Below are positions 17,782 through 27,786 of a DNA stretch of 64,000 nucleotides, one piece after another. Every line of letters starts with the position of its first letter. Position 1 is the stretch's first letter. Under the pieces are notes generated by a model. It was not told the origin of the DNA. It made no database searches and saw only the letters and a program-made list of their open reading frames with translations. Source of the DNA: Fodinibius salicampi (GTDB lineage: Bacteria; Bacteroidota; Rhodothermia; Balneolales; Balneolaceae). The stretch spans positions 682,001 through 746,000 of the forward strand of contig NZ_BAABRS010000002.1 in assembly GCF_039545095.1 (NCBI RefSeq). The letters run 5' to 3'. Made by a program: the position numbers and the translations under genes.

Positions 17782-20028
17782 ATGGCTGAAACCAAAGCTA
17801 CATATAATATTGATCTGGATGCACATACGCTTGCCCCACCCGAGCAGGCGAATCTGGATCAGCTTTTGCAGGTATGTCGAGACCATCTGGAAGAAGTTGA
17901 TGAACAGATGGTTTCCCGTGCATTTAAGCTGTGTTACCTGTCCCATGAAGGCATCGAACGTGCCTCTGGAGAAGCTTTTTACCTGCATCCGGTAGCTGTG
18001 GCAGAAATTGTTGCATCAGAAATTAATATTGATGATGTATCGGTGGTTGCTGCTCTTTTGCACGATACCGTAGAAGATACCGGGGTTACCCTCGATGACA
18101 TAGAGGAAAAGTTCGGTGAGGTGGTTTCCCATCTCATAGATGGAGTAACCAAAATTTCGGGTGTCTTTAAAAGCCGGGATACCAAGCAGGCAGAAACGTT
18201 TATGAAGCTGCTGCTCTCCATGGCGGAGGATATTAGGGTAGTACTCATAAAATTTGCCGACCGGCTTCATAATATGCGGACGATACAGCATCTTCCTCGC
18301 GAAAAGCAGATGCAAAAGGCCACTGAAACGATGGAGCTGTATGCACCGCTGGCCCACCGTTTTGGACTGTTTAATATGAAGAGTGAACTTGAGGATCTCT
18401 GTTTTAGGGTTATCGATCCCAATTCATATAAATTTATTGCCCGAAAACTGCGGGAGAAGAAAGAGGCACGGGAGAATTTCATCGAGGAGTTTATGGAGCC
18501 CATTAAGGAAGAGCTGGAAAAACAGGGGTTTACTTTCGAGATTAAGGGACGTCCCAAACATATATATTCGATTTTTCGGAAGATGCAGCGCCAGCAGAAA
18601 CCTTTTGAAGAAATTTATGATCTGTTTGCTATCCGAATTATCCTTGAAGATCCCCACAGCAAGGAAGATTGCTGGCGCGTCTATTCAATTATTACCGATT
18701 GGTATACTCCAATCCCCAAGCGGTTTCGTGATTTTATCTCTGTACCAAAGGCGAACGGATACCAGTCTTTACATACTACCGTAATAACCAAGCAGGGGCG
18801 CAAGGTTGAAGTCCAGATACGTACCCGGCAGATGGATGATATCGCCGAAAAAGGTCTGGCAGCACACTGGAAATACAAAGAAGGGAAAAAAGGTTCTGAA
18901 ACACTGGACAAATTTGTTCATTGGGTACGCGATGTACTCGATAATCCTCGCCCCGATGCGGCAACTGAATTTGTAAAAGATTTTCAGTTGAACCTATATC
19001 AGGATGAAATTTATGTTTTTACCCCACAGGGAGAGCTTCGAACGCTTCCGCAGGGAGCAACGCCCATCGACTTTGCTTTTGATATCCACAGTGAGATTGG
19101 AGAGCGGGCTATGGCAGCTAAAATAAATGGCAAGATGGCCCCCTTGAGGCAAAAGCTGGAAATTGGAGACCAGGTCGAGATTATTACGGGGAATAAAATC
19201 AATTTAAATCCCGACTGGATTAATGATGTGGTTACTCATAAAGCCAAATCGCGCATACGCCAGTATATTAAACAGCAGGAACGCGAGGTGGCCGATGAGG
19301 GACAGGAAATCTGGGAAAAACGAGCCAAGCGTGCGAATGTGGTGATCTCTGACCAAGACCTGATGAAGGTGGCTCATAAACTGAAGTTTGAGTCGACACA
19401 GGAGCTTTTCTACGAGATTGGGAAGGGCAACTTTGACGTCAGCAAGCTTTTGAAAGCTGCCAAGCAGTTCACTGGAAAGGGGCGTATCCAAAAGGAGGAA
19501 AAAGAACAGAAGAAAACCCCCATAACTGAGGAAGAGATTCAAAAAACCTATATTGATGCGGCCCGCTCTATAGGTGATGAGAAGGCCCTGGTTATCGACG
19601 ATAATATCTCCAATATCAAGTACAGCTATGCCAATTGCTGTAATCCTATCCCTGGCGACGATGTAATTGGATTTATCAGCCGCACAGGTGATGTCAAAGT
19701 ACATCGCTCGAACTGTAAAAACATACATCATTTAATCCAAACAGACGGCGAACGGGTCATTGATGTATCCTGGGCCAAGAATATTAGCTCTAAGTTCCTG
19801 GGAGCTGTTAAGATCGTTGGTGAAGACCGGGTAGGAATGATTAACGATATTACTGATATTCTTTCTAAATCCATGGAAACGAATATGAAGAGTATTAACG
19901 TTAATAGCGACAGCGGTATGTTTGAGGGCATCCTGACGGTCTATGTAGATAATATTGATCATCTTGATCGTGTGATCACTAAATTGCACAAAGTCGAAGG
20001 GGTGAAAAGCGTGTTCCGCTATGAATAA
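17782..20028 (+). CDS. Bifunctional (p)ppGpp synthetase/hydrolase, RelA/SpoT
   Basis: A 748-residue long RSH protein controlling the stringent response. In order: HD hydrolase domain (HPVAVAEIV ... LLHDTVEDTG, about 60-190) with its His-Asp intact; synthetase domain (about 260-370) with YDLFAIRII and EVQIRTRQMDDIAEKGLAAHWKYK; TGS domain (about 410-470, VFTPQGELRTLPQGATPIDFAF); a conserved-cysteine region (YANCCNPIPGD); and a C-terminal ACT domain (about 670-748). Both catalytic halves look intact, so it should make and degrade ppGpp. Stands alone, 225 bp before the HU-like gene. Confidence 0.95.
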   Translation: MAETKATYNIDLDAHTLAPPEQANLDQLLQVCRDHLEEVDEQMVSRAFKLCYLSHEGIERASGEAFYLHPVAVAEIVASEINIDDVSVVAALLHDTVEDTGVTLDDIEEKFGEVVSHLIDGVTKISGVFKSRDTKQAETFMKLLLSMAEDIRVVLIKFADRLHNMRTIQHLPREKQMQKATETMELYAPLAHRFGLFNMKSELEDLCFRVIDPNSYKFIARKLREKKEARENFIEEFMEPIKEELEKQGFTFEIKGRPKHIYSIFRKMQRQQKPFEEIYDLFAIRIILEDPHSKEDCWRVYSIITDWYTPIPKRFRDFISVPKANGYQSLHTTVITKQGRKVEVQIRTRQMDDIAEKGLAAHWKYKEGKKGSETLDKFVHWVRDVLDNPRPDAATEFVKDFQLNLYQDEIYVFTPQGELRTLPQGATPIDFAFDIHSEIGERAMAAKINGKMAPLRQKLEIGDQVEIITGNKINLNPDWINDVVTHKAKSRIRQYIKQQEREVADEGQEIWEKRAKRANVVISDQDLMKVAHKLKFESTQELFYEIGKGNFDVSKLLKAAKQFTGKGRIQKEEKEQKKTPITEEEIQKTYIDAARSIGDEKALVIDDNISNIKYSYANCCNPIPGDDVIGFISRTGDVKVHRSNCKNIHHLIQTDGERVIDVSWAKNISSKFLGAVKIVGEDRVGMINDITDILSKSMETNMKSINVNSDSGMFEGILTVYVDNIDHLDRVITKLHKVEGVKSVFRYE

Positions 20029-20253
20029 TCACTTAGGATTGATCAACTATTTTATTCAGAAGTATTTAACCTCTGTTCTTAGCTGATAATTGCTTGAAAT
20101 CCGTTAAAAAAGGCTATGTTAAGCATAGCAATACAAAATCACTGGCAAAACTTTCAAATCCGTCATAAAAGTAATATTATCAACCACCTCGTGGAAACAG
20201 GTATAAAAATAGATTTTTGTGCTTTATTCCAGTACTAATTGTGTGGTTTTTAA

Positions 20254-20586
20254 ATGATGACTTATACCAAAAAAGATATTGTTCGACGCGTGGCAGAGCA
20301 GCTCGATGAACCAATGGTTCAGACAGAGCCGTGGGTTGAGGCTGTGTTGGTAGCCCTGCGGGAGACCATGATGGATGCGGATCCTACCTGTCGGATCGAA
20401 TTGAGGGATTTTGGTGTTTTTGAAGTGAAGAAAACCAAGGCTAAGCCCAGGGCGCGAAATCCTCGAACAAACGAAGAGATTTATGTTCCCGCGCATCGAA
20501 AAACGCATTTTAAACCAAGTAAACTTTTAAAACAATTTCTGAAACAGCCTCTTGAAGAAGAGGAAATAGAAGAAATGGAAGGCTGA
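20254..20586 (+). CDS. HU/IHF-family DNA-binding protein
   Basis: A 110-residue nucleoid protein. TKKDIVRRVAEQL is the dimerising N-terminal helix and the arm RARNPRTNEEIYVPAHRKTHFKPSK carries the DNA-intercalating proline region. It is slightly longer than HU (90) because of an acidic tail (EEEEIEEMEG). Either of two adjacent ATGs may start it. It stands 2 bp ahead of ruvX and is probably co-transcribed with ruvX-def-fmt. Confidence 0.9.
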   Translation: MMTYTKKDIVRRVAEQLDEPMVQTEPWVEAVLVALRETMMDADPTCRIELRDFGVFEVKKTKAKPRARNPRTNEEIYVPAHRKTHFKPSKLLKQFLKQPLEEEEIEEMEG

Positions 20587-20588
20587 TT

Positions 20589-21044
20589 GTGGCTAAATAT
20601 GGCAGACTTATAGGAATCGATGTCGGTACCAAGTGGATTGGGTTGGCACGTACGGATTTGCTTAAAACCGTTGCAAATCCCATAGGGACCTATCACGATT
20701 CTGAAGTAATGGAAGCGCTCAAAAAGCTTGTTGAAAATGAACAGGTGGAAAAATTTGTGGTAGGATGGCCGCTCACCCCCGAAGGCGACGAAGGAAAAGC
20801 TATTAAGATGGTTCGTAGCTTTCTGAGTCGGCTGGAAGAGCATTTTCCTGATATGGAAGTTGCCAAGATGGATGAACGCTATACCTCTAAGGAAGCTGTA
20901 CGGGCTATGGTAGAAGCAGGAGTTCCTAAAATGAAGCGCAGGGAGTCGGATCGTATTAACAAGGCGGCCGCTGCTATTATTCTTCAGAAATACATAGAAT
21001 TCATGAAATCAGAGAATGTCCGTGTTACCGATCGTTACGTATGA
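20589..21044 (+). CDS. ruvX: Putative Holliday junction resolvase / pre-16S rRNA nuclease YqgF
   Basis: A 151-residue RNase H-fold protein with a GTG start. GIDVGTKWIGLA supplies the first acidic residue, GWPLTPEGDEG the central motif and DERYTSKEA the later acidic residue. Family members process the 5' end of 16S rRNA or act on junctions. The 3' end overlaps the def gene by 29 bp, suggesting tight coupling. Confidence 0.92.
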   Translation: MAKYGRLIGIDVGTKWIGLARTDLLKTVANPIGTYHDSEVMEALKKLVENEQVEKFVVGWPLTPEGDEGKAIKMVRSFLSRLEEHFPDMEVAKMDERYTSKEAVRAMVEAGVPKMKRRESDRINKAAAAIILQKYIEFMKSENVRVTDRYV

Positions 21045-21576
21045 TGATGAAGTGCTTCGCCAAAAGGCAGAGCCTGTCACAGAAAATTCCGAAGAAATTC
21101 AGCAACTTATCGATGATATGTTTGATTCGATGTATAATTCTGACGGGGTCGGGCTTGCAGCACCCCAGGTCGGGAAGCTTAAACGGCTTTTTGTTGTAGA
21201 TGCCGATCCGATGGCTGAAAAGGAGGATGAGCCCGAGTATGGTCCTATTGCCATGATTAATCCTGAAATAACTTCAGAAAGTGATGAGGAAGTTGATATG
21301 GATGAGGGATGCCTCAGTATTCCGGGAGTGAATGCAACGGTTAGCCGGCCTGAAAAGATAACGGTAAGCTATCTTGATCGTGATTTTAACCGAAAAGAAC
21401 TGAAAATAGGGGGATGGCTTTCTCGTATCGTTCAGCACGAAACCGATCATTTGGATGGAATACTGTTTCTGGATCACCTTTCTTTCTTTAAACGGAAATT
21501 ACTCAGTTCTAAACTGAAGGAAATTGCATCCGGAGAAAAGGAGATTGATTATCCAACTGTACCAAAGGATAAATAA
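21016..21576 (+). CDS. def: Peptide deformylase
   Basis: A 186-residue metalloprotease that removes the formyl group from nascent proteins. All three motifs are intact: GVGLAAPQVG, EGCLSIPG (metal cysteine) and QHETDHLDG (HExxH metal histidines and catalytic Glu). It is followed 18 bp later by fmt, whose product adds the formyl group, the usual pairing. Confidence 0.96.
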   Translation: MSVLPIVTYDDEVLRQKAEPVTENSEEIQQLIDDMFDSMYNSDGVGLAAPQVGKLKRLFVVDADPMAEKEDEPEYGPIAMINPEITSESDEEVDMDEGCLSIPGVNATVSRPEKITVSYLDRDFNRKELKIGGWLSRIVQHETDHLDGILFLDHLSFFKRKLLSSKLKEIASGEKEIDYPTVPKDK

Positions 21577-21594
21577 CTAGCGGAGGGTTCCTTT

Positions 21595-22509
21595 ATGCGT
21601 ATCGTTTTTATGGGTTCACCTGATTTTGCTATTCCAAGCCTCGAAAAACTAAATCAGACGGAACACGAAATCGTATCGGTAGTCAGTAATGTGGATAAGC
21701 GCAGAGGGCGGGGTGCTAAGCCATCACCAACTCCGGTAAAGGCAAAGGCATTGGAACTGGGATTACCGGTTATCGGAGTGGAAGAACTGGACGATCCGGC
21801 TTTTTATGAGAAACTAAAAGCCTTGGAGGCGGATCTTTATGTGGTAGTGGCCTTCCGAATATTACCTCCTGATATATTAGAGTTGCCCTCCAAAGGATCT
21901 ATAAATCTGCATGCCTCGCTGTTACCGAAATACAGGGGAGCAGCCCCTATACACTGGGCGGTTATAAATGGAGAAGAAAAAACGGGTTGTACGGTTTTTT
22001 TCCTGAATGAAAAGGTCGATACGGGAAAAATTATTAAACAGAAGGCTACTGATATCGGTAGCAAGGAAACGACTGGTGATGTCTACAACCGATTGAAAGA
22101 GATGGGAAGCAGTTTGTTGGTTCAGGCAGTAGAAGAAATTGACCACGAAAGTTATGAACTGACCGAACAGGATGATGAGAAAGCCACTCCCGCGCCTAAA
22201 TTATTCACTGAAGACTGTAAGATTGATTTTGACCGCCCGTCTAAAAAAGTACATGATAATATAAGGGGATTAAGTCCCTTTCCTACGGCATGGGCGACTC
22301 TCGACGGACTGAAATTCAATATGTATCGTTCGGAATTGGGTCCTGAGGATGCACTCAGAACCGGTGAGTTAAAGGTTGAAGACGGCCAGCTCATGGTGGG
22401 GTGCGCATCCGGCACCGTTATTTTAAAGGAGGTACAGCTGGAAGGGAAGCGGCGAATGAGCGGAAGTGACTTTATCAACGGTTACCATGGAGCTGGTATT
22501 TTAAAGTAA
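21595..22509 (+). CDS. fmt: Methionyl-tRNA formyltransferase
   Basis: A 304-residue enzyme formylating initiator Met-tRNA with 10-formyl-THF. MRIVFMGSPDFAIPSLEKL begins the formyltransferase domain, NLHASLLPKYRGAAPI has the catalytic Asn/His and SLLPxxxG loop, and the C-terminal OB-like domain is present from about 210. A GGAGG precedes the start. Partner of def directly upstream. Confidence 0.96.
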   Translation: MRIVFMGSPDFAIPSLEKLNQTEHEIVSVVSNVDKRRGRGAKPSPTPVKAKALELGLPVIGVEELDDPAFYEKLKALEADLYVVVAFRILPPDILELPSKGSINLHASLLPKYRGAAPIHWAVINGEEKTGCTVFFLNEKVDTGKIIKQKATDIGSKETTGDVYNRLKEMGSSLLVQAVEEIDHESYELTEQDDEKATPAPKLFTEDCKIDFDRPSKKVHDNIRGLSPFPTAWATLDGLKFNMYRSELGPEDALRTGELKVEDGQLMVGCASGTVILKEVQLEGKRRMSGSDFINGYHGAGILK

Positions 22510-22594
22510 AATTTCTCTATGGAAAATTAATGTGATAATAATATTATACCTGTCAGGAAATTTCAGTTAATCAACAGATAAAAGTTAATTTTTT

Positions 22595-23269
22595 ATGGAA
22601 CAGTTACCTTTGCTCAAAGCTGCTGAGAAAGGAGATTTAAAAGAAGTAGAAAAACTGCTTAAAGCAGGAGCAGATATAAACGGAACTATTAAAAATGGAG
22701 CTTCGGCTCTTATTACGGCAGCCCAGCATGATCAGGAAAAAGTCGTTAGATACCTGCTTGAAGAAGGCGCTGACCCTAATTTGAAAACCGTTATGGGGGG
22801 AGCTGCGCTGAATAGGGCCGCTGAGAACGGAAATATAGGGATGATCCAATTATTAATTGAGCATGGGGCTGAAATTGGTGATCTGGCACTGATTGCAGCA
22901 GCCCGTGAGGGACAATTGGAGGCCGTACGCTACTTACATGAACAGGGGACTAACCTCAATGCCACCCAGCGTTGGGAGCAGACTGCTCTTATGCTTGCCG
23001 CACGAGACGGACATCTGGAAGTGGTGAAATATTTGCTTGATAACGGGGCGTCGGTTAAACGAAAAGACAAGAATGGAAATGGTGCCCTCGCCATGGCGCT
23101 CGATAATGATAATATGGAGATCGCCCGCCTGTTACGAAAAGCGGGTGCTACGGCAGAGAGTAAAGAGGAAACTGAAGAAGAACCAGAAGAGGACGAAGAT
23201 TTTATGCAGGATTTTCCTCTTGATGAAATTCCTCCGGAGGATCTTGATCTGGATGAAGAAGAGGATTAA
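22595..23269 (+). CDS. Ankyrin-repeat protein with acidic tail
   Basis: A 224-residue protein without a signal peptide. About five ankyrin repeats (e.g. DLKEVEKLLKAGADINGT, EKVVRYLLEEGADPNLK, HLEVVKYLLDNGASV) run from about 8 to 185, followed by a strongly acidic tail of Glu/Asp with few other residues. Ankyrin repeats mediate protein binding; no partner is evident. Lies alone between fmt and gapA. Confidence 0.88.
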   Translation: MEQLPLLKAAEKGDLKEVEKLLKAGADINGTIKNGASALITAAQHDQEKVVRYLLEEGADPNLKTVMGGAALNRAAENGNIGMIQLLIEHGAEIGDLALIAAAREGQLEAVRYLHEQGTNLNATQRWEQTALMLAARDGHLEVVKYLLDNGASVKRKDKNGNGALAMALDNDNMEIARLLRKAGATAESKEETEEEPEEDEDFMQDFPLDEIPPEDLDLDEEED

Positions 23270-23412
23270 AATTATCATTCAATAATTTACAAAGTAGGGA
23301 TTTACTGTTATTTTTAGGCGGCTTGATTATCGCCTGTACTGTTTTATAACACTCCATGCTATAAACAAGTATTTTACACTTAAACCGAGCTAAACTAAAA
23401 AGAATAAGTTTT

Positions 23413-24417
23413 ATGGCTAAAATAAATGTAGGAATTAACGGATTCGGACGAATCGGCCGATTGGTTACACGATCCATATTGGCATACCACAAAGATGAAA
23501 TTAATATTGTTGGTATCAACGATCTAACGGATGCGGAAACATTAGCATATCTATTTAAGCGTGACTCCGTTCACGGCACCTTTGAAGGTGAAGTTAATGT
23601 AAGTGAAGGAAGTATTACCATCGACGGAATGGAGATCGGTATTACAGCAGAGCGCGATCCGTCTAATCTAAAATGGGACGAACGTGGAGCGGACGTTGTA
23701 GTTGAATCTACCGGTTTATTCCGAACATATGATGCTGCTGCAAAACATCTTGAAGCTGGTGCTGAAAAAGTAATTATTTCTGCTCCTGCAAAAGGAGATA
23801 AAGAAGTGAAAACGGTAGTTTTAGGGGTCAATGATGAAATTATTGATGACGACACCCAAATCTATTCCAATGCCAGCTGTACTACTAATTGTTTGGCTCC
23901 AATGGTCAAAGTACTTAATGACTCCTTTGGTTTGGAGAAAGGATTCATGACGACGACTCATGCGTATACCGGTAGCCAAAATATACTGGACGGTCCGCAT
24001 GGTGACCTGAGAAGAGGACGTACAGCCGCACATAATTTGGTCCCAACAACAACGGGAGCTGCACAAACCGTAGAACTTGTATTGCCGGAGCTTGAAGGAA
24101 AACTCGACGGAAGCGCTATTCGCGTTCCTGTACCCGATGGTTCACTTACGGATTTAACGGCAATTGTCGAGCAAGACGTTACGGTTGAACAGGTTCACGA
24201 GGCGTTTAAGAATGCTGCAGAAGGACCAATGAAAGGTGTGTTAGCCTACTCCGAAGAAGAACTGGTATCTACGGATATACTGAGCGATCCGCACTCTTGC
24301 ATTTATGATTCCGGATTTACTAAGGCGAACGGTAAGTTAGTTAAGATTTTAGCGTGGTACGATAACGAAGCAGGTTATTCTGCACGTACAGCTGATCTGG
24401 TTACCAGAATCGTTTAA
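23413..24417 (+). CDS. gapA: Glyceraldehyde-3-phosphate dehydrogenase, type I
   Basis: A 334-residue glycolytic dehydrogenase. INGFGRIGRL binds NAD, and NASCTTNCLAP holds the catalytic C156. GRTAAHNLVPTTTGAA contributes the phosphate sites. Full length, monocistronic, with a strong terminator. It would consume the glyceraldehyde-3-phosphate made by the aldolase of the amino-sugar locus as well as normal glycolytic flux. Confidence 0.97.
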   Translation: MAKINVGINGFGRIGRLVTRSILAYHKDEINIVGINDLTDAETLAYLFKRDSVHGTFEGEVNVSEGSITIDGMEIGITAERDPSNLKWDERGADVVVESTGLFRTYDAAAKHLEAGAEKVIISAPAKGDKEVKTVVLGVNDEIIDDDTQIYSNASCTTNCLAPMVKVLNDSFGLEKGFMTTTHAYTGSQNILDGPHGDLRRGRTAAHNLVPTTTGAAQTVELVLPELEGKLDGSAIRVPVPDGSLTDLTAIVEQDVTVEQVHEAFKNAAEGPMKGVLAYSEEELVSTDILSDPHSCIYDSGFTKANGKLVKILAWYDNEAGYSARTADLVTRIV

Positions 24418-24445
24418 TATAACTTCCAGTACTTTTTGATTTTGA

Positions 24446-24478
24446 GGCGGTGTATGATTTTCATGCACCGCCTTTTTT
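24446..24478 (+). terminator. Rho-independent terminator of gapA
   Basis: GGCGGTGTATGA (24446-24457) pairs with TCATGCACCGCC (24461-24472; one G-U) around a 3-nt loop, followed by six T residues. Confidence 0.9.
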
Positions 24479-24567
24479 ATTGGGAAGAACTTTTGAGGTT
24501 TGGTTTTTAGATGTATATGTCATCAAATACTGTAGGTCCGCTAGGACTCATGTTGGAGACTATACTC

Positions 24568-25428
24568 TTATTCTACCTGTTTTTTATTACCCTCTGGTAG
24601 TCGTCTGCTAGGGACCTGGGCAAAGTTTAAGATAGCAACTAATACCACCCCACCCACAGTATTTCCAATGGTGACAGCTGATAGTACATGTCCATAATCC
24701 AGCCACGATACTGCTCCTTCAAAAACTACGTAGGCCATCTCACAGGAGGCAATAATACAGTGAAACAGATCCGCTGAGGGGATCATAAACATCAATACGT
24801 AAACAATTATAAAACGGCCGGTCATATCGCGCGCGGCATGCACCAGCCAGACCATAGAGGCAACAAGCCATCCGGCCATAACTGCTTTCCAGAACAGATC
24901 CCACCATGGTAATTCGGCCGCATGCTCTCCAAACCGAAGGGCTGCCATGGCAGAATCGGTATTGAAAATCCCGGTATTGGATAATAGAAAAGCCAGGAGG
25001 GCTGCTCCCATAATGTTGGCAAAAAAAACAACGCCCCAGATTCTTAGCAATACCGGTAATTCGGTCAGTCGTGTCAATACAAGGGTGACCGGGGTGAGCG
25101 TGTTTTCGGTAAAAAGCTGATAGCGTCCCTATACAATGAGCAGGAATCCCAGCGGGTATAACAAGTTCCCGAGCAGCCCGGAGCCATCCCAGGGGCCTGC
25201 CCCCATAAATGTTGAACGCGCAAGAAAAGTGAGCCCCATAGAAAGTCCTGCTGTCAGACCACTTAAAAATAATAGTCGATCTGACCGGCTGAATTCTTCT
25301 TCGGCGGTAGCAACAATGCGATAAAAAAAAATCTCATCAGTCGAAAACATGTCCCGAATAGCACGCCCGCCGGTAGGGGCACCGCTTTACGAGGTATCTA
25401 CTTGATTTTCAGGCTGATTGGGTGACAT
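24568..25428 (-). pseudogene. Formate/nitrite transporter family gene with two in-frame stops
   Basis: Read on the minus strand from the ATG at 25428, a single uninterrupted frame of 287 codons gives an FNT-family channel related to YfdC-type proteins: PTGGRAIRDMFSTDEIF, SRSDRLLFLSGLTAGLSMG, GRYQLFTENTLTPV, and the C-terminal GNTVGGVVLVAILNF. It is interrupted at codon 14 (TAA, 25389-25387) and codon 100 (TAG, 25131-25129), both in frame with no indel. TAG needs one base change from a Leu TTG, which would fit the LGRYQLFTEN-type family sequence. Two nonsense changes in an otherwise well-kept gene suggest recent inactivation. Sequencing error is unlikely to do this twice. Confidence 0.85.
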
Positions 25429-25659
25429 ATATTGTGCGTTTAAACTAAATTATCAGAGCGTCTCGGATTTGACTTGGTATCTTTGGTTTCCAAAAGCTTA
25501 TTTGGTCTTACACAATGTTGGGTTAAACTCCTTCCTCGTGGGCTATGTTCCTTATGACTTAGCTGACGGTTTGAAAAGAATTGTCAAAAGGGGTAGGCAG
25601 TAATAATGCTAAACTTTGGGTATCTTTATATAAGTAAGTATTTTCCTATGAAATAAATT

Positions 25660-25733
25660 CGGGACGTAGCGCAGTCCGGTAGCGCACCACGTTCGGGACG
25701 TGGGGGTCGCTGGTTCAAATCCAGTCGTCCCGA
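25660..25733 (+). tRNA. tRNA-Pro (anticodon CGG)
   Basis: A 74-nt cloverleaf: acceptor CGGGACG/CGTCCCG, D loop with AGTCCGGTAGCGC, anticodon stem CCACG/CGTGG with loop TTCGGGA (CGG at 25694-25696) and T arm with GGTTCAAATCC. CCA is not encoded. Nearly the same layout as E. coli proline tRNA. Confidence 0.96.
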
Positions 25734-25794
25734 CTATCAGTTTATTTTTAACTCTGGCCCTAACTTTTAATGCGAAGGAGAAGCAAGTATCGTA

Positions 25795-26244
25795 ATGATT
25801 GATTGGCAAGAAATTCATAAAAAGACGGTAAATGGCAGTCCTGAACCGCCTAAAAGAGTAGAAAAGAGCGAGGCTGAATGGAAAGAGCAATTAACCGAAG
25901 AGCAATTCAGGGTTACGCGCAATAAGGGAACAGAAAAGCCTTATTCGGGGGAGTATTGCGAAGCACACCAGCCGGGGCTTTATGCGTGTGTCTGTTGTGG
26001 CACCGAGCTTTTTGACTCCTCAGAAAAATTTGAATCGGGTTCGGGCTGGCCCAGCTTTACCGAACCCGTTAAGGATAATGTGGTTCGCTATGAGGAGGAC
26101 CAAAGCCTGGGAATGAACCGTATTGAAGTGCTGTGTAATGTATGTGATGCACACTTGGGACACGTCTTTCCCGATGGGCCCGAGCCCACCGGACTTCGGT
26201 ACTGCATCAACTCCGCCTCACTGGAGTTGGTAGAAAAATCGTGA
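25795..26244 (+). CDS. msrB: Peptide-methionine (R)-S-oxide reductase
   Basis: A 149-residue repair enzyme reducing methionine-R-sulfoxide. Zinc-site CxxC pairs are visible in YACVCCGTE and [15 protein letters not shown] is the substrate pocket, and RYCINSASL holds the catalytic cysteine (C137). No signal peptide, so cytoplasmic. Stands alone after tRNA-Pro. Confidence 0.96.
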   Translation: MIDWQEIHKKTVNGSPEPPKRVEKSEAEWKEQLTEEQFRVTRNKGTEKPYSGEYCEAHQPGLYACVCCGTELFDSSEKFESGSGWPSFTEPVKDNVVRYEEDQSLGMNRIEVLCNVCDAHLGHVFPDGPEPTGLRYCINSASLELVEKS

Positions 26245-26514
26245 CAAGATATTAGTAGTTCTATACTCATGCCTTCGGCACAGGAAAGTATACCGTACAA
26301 CTCTGCGAAGAAGTAAGCACCGGATGTAAAAATCAGATATGTTATTTATAAATTCACATAGGTGAATTACAAAATGGCATATGTTATTTCAACAAAACAT
26401 ACGGATAAGTTTTTGAGCCGATCCGCTGAACTTACTCCAATCACAGGGATAAGCGAAGTGCCTCTCGTATGTTGTTAAGCCGTCCGACAATTTAATTGAA
26501 AGCTAGAGCAATCA

Positions 26515-27696
26515 CTAATACTGCGGAACACTCTCATCAATTTCCTGCGACCAGGCCAGGATTCCCCCTTTTAGGTTGTATAGGTTGTCAAAACCGTACT
26601 TATCCCGGAGCTGTTTAATAGCATCGGCACTGCGCTGACCGCTACGACAATGGACAACCACTTTTTTATCCCGGCTTATTTTATCCGCATTTTCAGTTAC
26701 CGTTTTGAGGGGAATAAGTTCCCCTCCGATTTCAGCAATTTCCACCTCGTGCGGTTCGCGAACGTCAATGAGCTGTACATCTTCGTTGGAATCCAGCCAC
26801 GATTTATATTCCTGTACGGTTACTTCCGGAACCTCGGAATCTTTGCTTTCCTCTTCTTCTGAAGATGGGATGCCGCAGAAGGCCTCGTAATCAATGAGCT
26901 CAGTAATCTCAGGATTTTCTCCGGTCAGTGGATTATCCTTATTCTTAGTGACTTTAACTTTTCGGGTGCTGAAATTCTGGGCATCAAACAGGAATAATTG
27001 TCCCGCTAACGGTTCACCTATCCCAGTGATAATCTTGATAACTTCACTGGCTTGGAGGCATCCGATAATACCGGGGAGTACGCCTAAAACGCCCGCTTCG
27101 GCACAACTGGGTACAAGTCCGGGAGGGGGAGGTTCGGGAAAAAGATCACGGTAATTCGGCCCGCGGTTTCCTTCTTCATCTACATAGTTAAAAACGGAAA
27201 GTTGTCCCTCGAACTGAAAAATGGAACCGTGGACGTTTGGCTTATCCAGCATTACGCAGGCGTCATTAATCAGGTAACGAGTTGGAAAGTTATCGGTCCC
27301 GTCGGCAATTACATCGTAGTTTTCTATAATTTCAAGAGCGTTTTCACTTGTAAGCCGAACATTGTGAACCTGGATGTCTATATGCGGATTGATTTCCTGG
27401 AGGCGCTCTTTGGCAACCTCAACTTTGGATCTTCCCACATCAGAAGCTCCGAATAACACTTGCCTGTGCAGATTGCTTGCCTCGACTTTGTCAAAATCAA
27501 CGATACCAATGGTACCAACCCCGGCTGCTGCGAGATACTGGAGCATGGGTGCTCCGAGTCCACCGGTACCAACGGCTAATACTTTAGCAGCTTTTAGTTT
27601 CTTCTGCCCTTCCATGCCAAATTCCGGTATTGAAAGATGACGACTGTAATGGCCGAGTTCATCACCCGAGAACTCTATGTCTTGCCAATTGCTCAT
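26515..27696 (-). CDS. MoeZ-like adenylyltransferase-rhodanese (sulfur-carrier activating enzyme)
   Basis: A 393-residue fusion. The N-terminal ThiF/MoeB E1-like domain (about 1-260) has GTGGLGAPMLQYLAAAGVG, DGTDNFPTRYLIND and the LVPSCAEAGVLG cysteine. A rhodanese domain (about 295-393) has VVHCRSGQRS with the persulfide cysteine. It would adenylate the C-terminal Gly of the small carrier encoded upstream and transfer sulfur to it, as MoeZ does for CysO in mycobacteria. The usual zinc CxxC pairs are not seen; the first position reads NPLTG. It is the last gene of the leftward cysM-mec-cysO operon, 90 bp after the carrier gene. Confidence 0.9.
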   Translation of the reverse strand: MSNWQDIEFSGDELGHYSRHLSIPEFGMEGQKKLKAAKVLAVGTGGLGAPMLQYLAAAGVGTIGIVDFDKVEASNLHRQVLFGASDVGRSKVEVAKERLQEINPHIDIQVHNVRLTSENALEIIENYDVIADGTDNFPTRYLINDACVMLDKPNVHGSIFQFEGQLSVFNYVDEEGNRGPNYRDLFPEPPPPGLVPSCAEAGVLGVLPGIIGCLQASEVIKIITGIGEPLAGQLFLFDAQNFSTRKVKVTKNKDNPLTGENPEITELIDYEAFCGIPSSEEEESKDSEVPEVTVQEYKSWLDSNEDVQLIDVREPHEVEIAEIGGELIPLKTVTENADKISRDKKVVVHCRSGQRSADAIKQLRDKYGFDNLYNLKGGILAWSQEIDESVPQY

Positions 27697-27786
27697 AACT
27701 GTATGTAATTTTTAAAATTCTTAAATATTGCCTGGTTCATGCGGATACCAAATAACCAGTGGTAAACGTCTAAGGTTATTTTTTAT

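Noticed and set aside
20113-20129. Hairpin GCTATG/CATAGC after rel/spoT as its terminator
   Set aside because: The T-run is on the wrong (minus) side for rel, and no leftward gene ends there.
24568-25428. Stop-codon readthrough or recoding in the FNT gene
   Set aside because: Two different stops (TAA and TAG) with no recoding context, and the same stops end ordinary genes in the window; a pseudogene is simpler.
25418-25603. 61-codon rightward frame beside the FNT pseudogene
   Set aside because: No ribosome site, domain or context; overlaps the pseudogene start.
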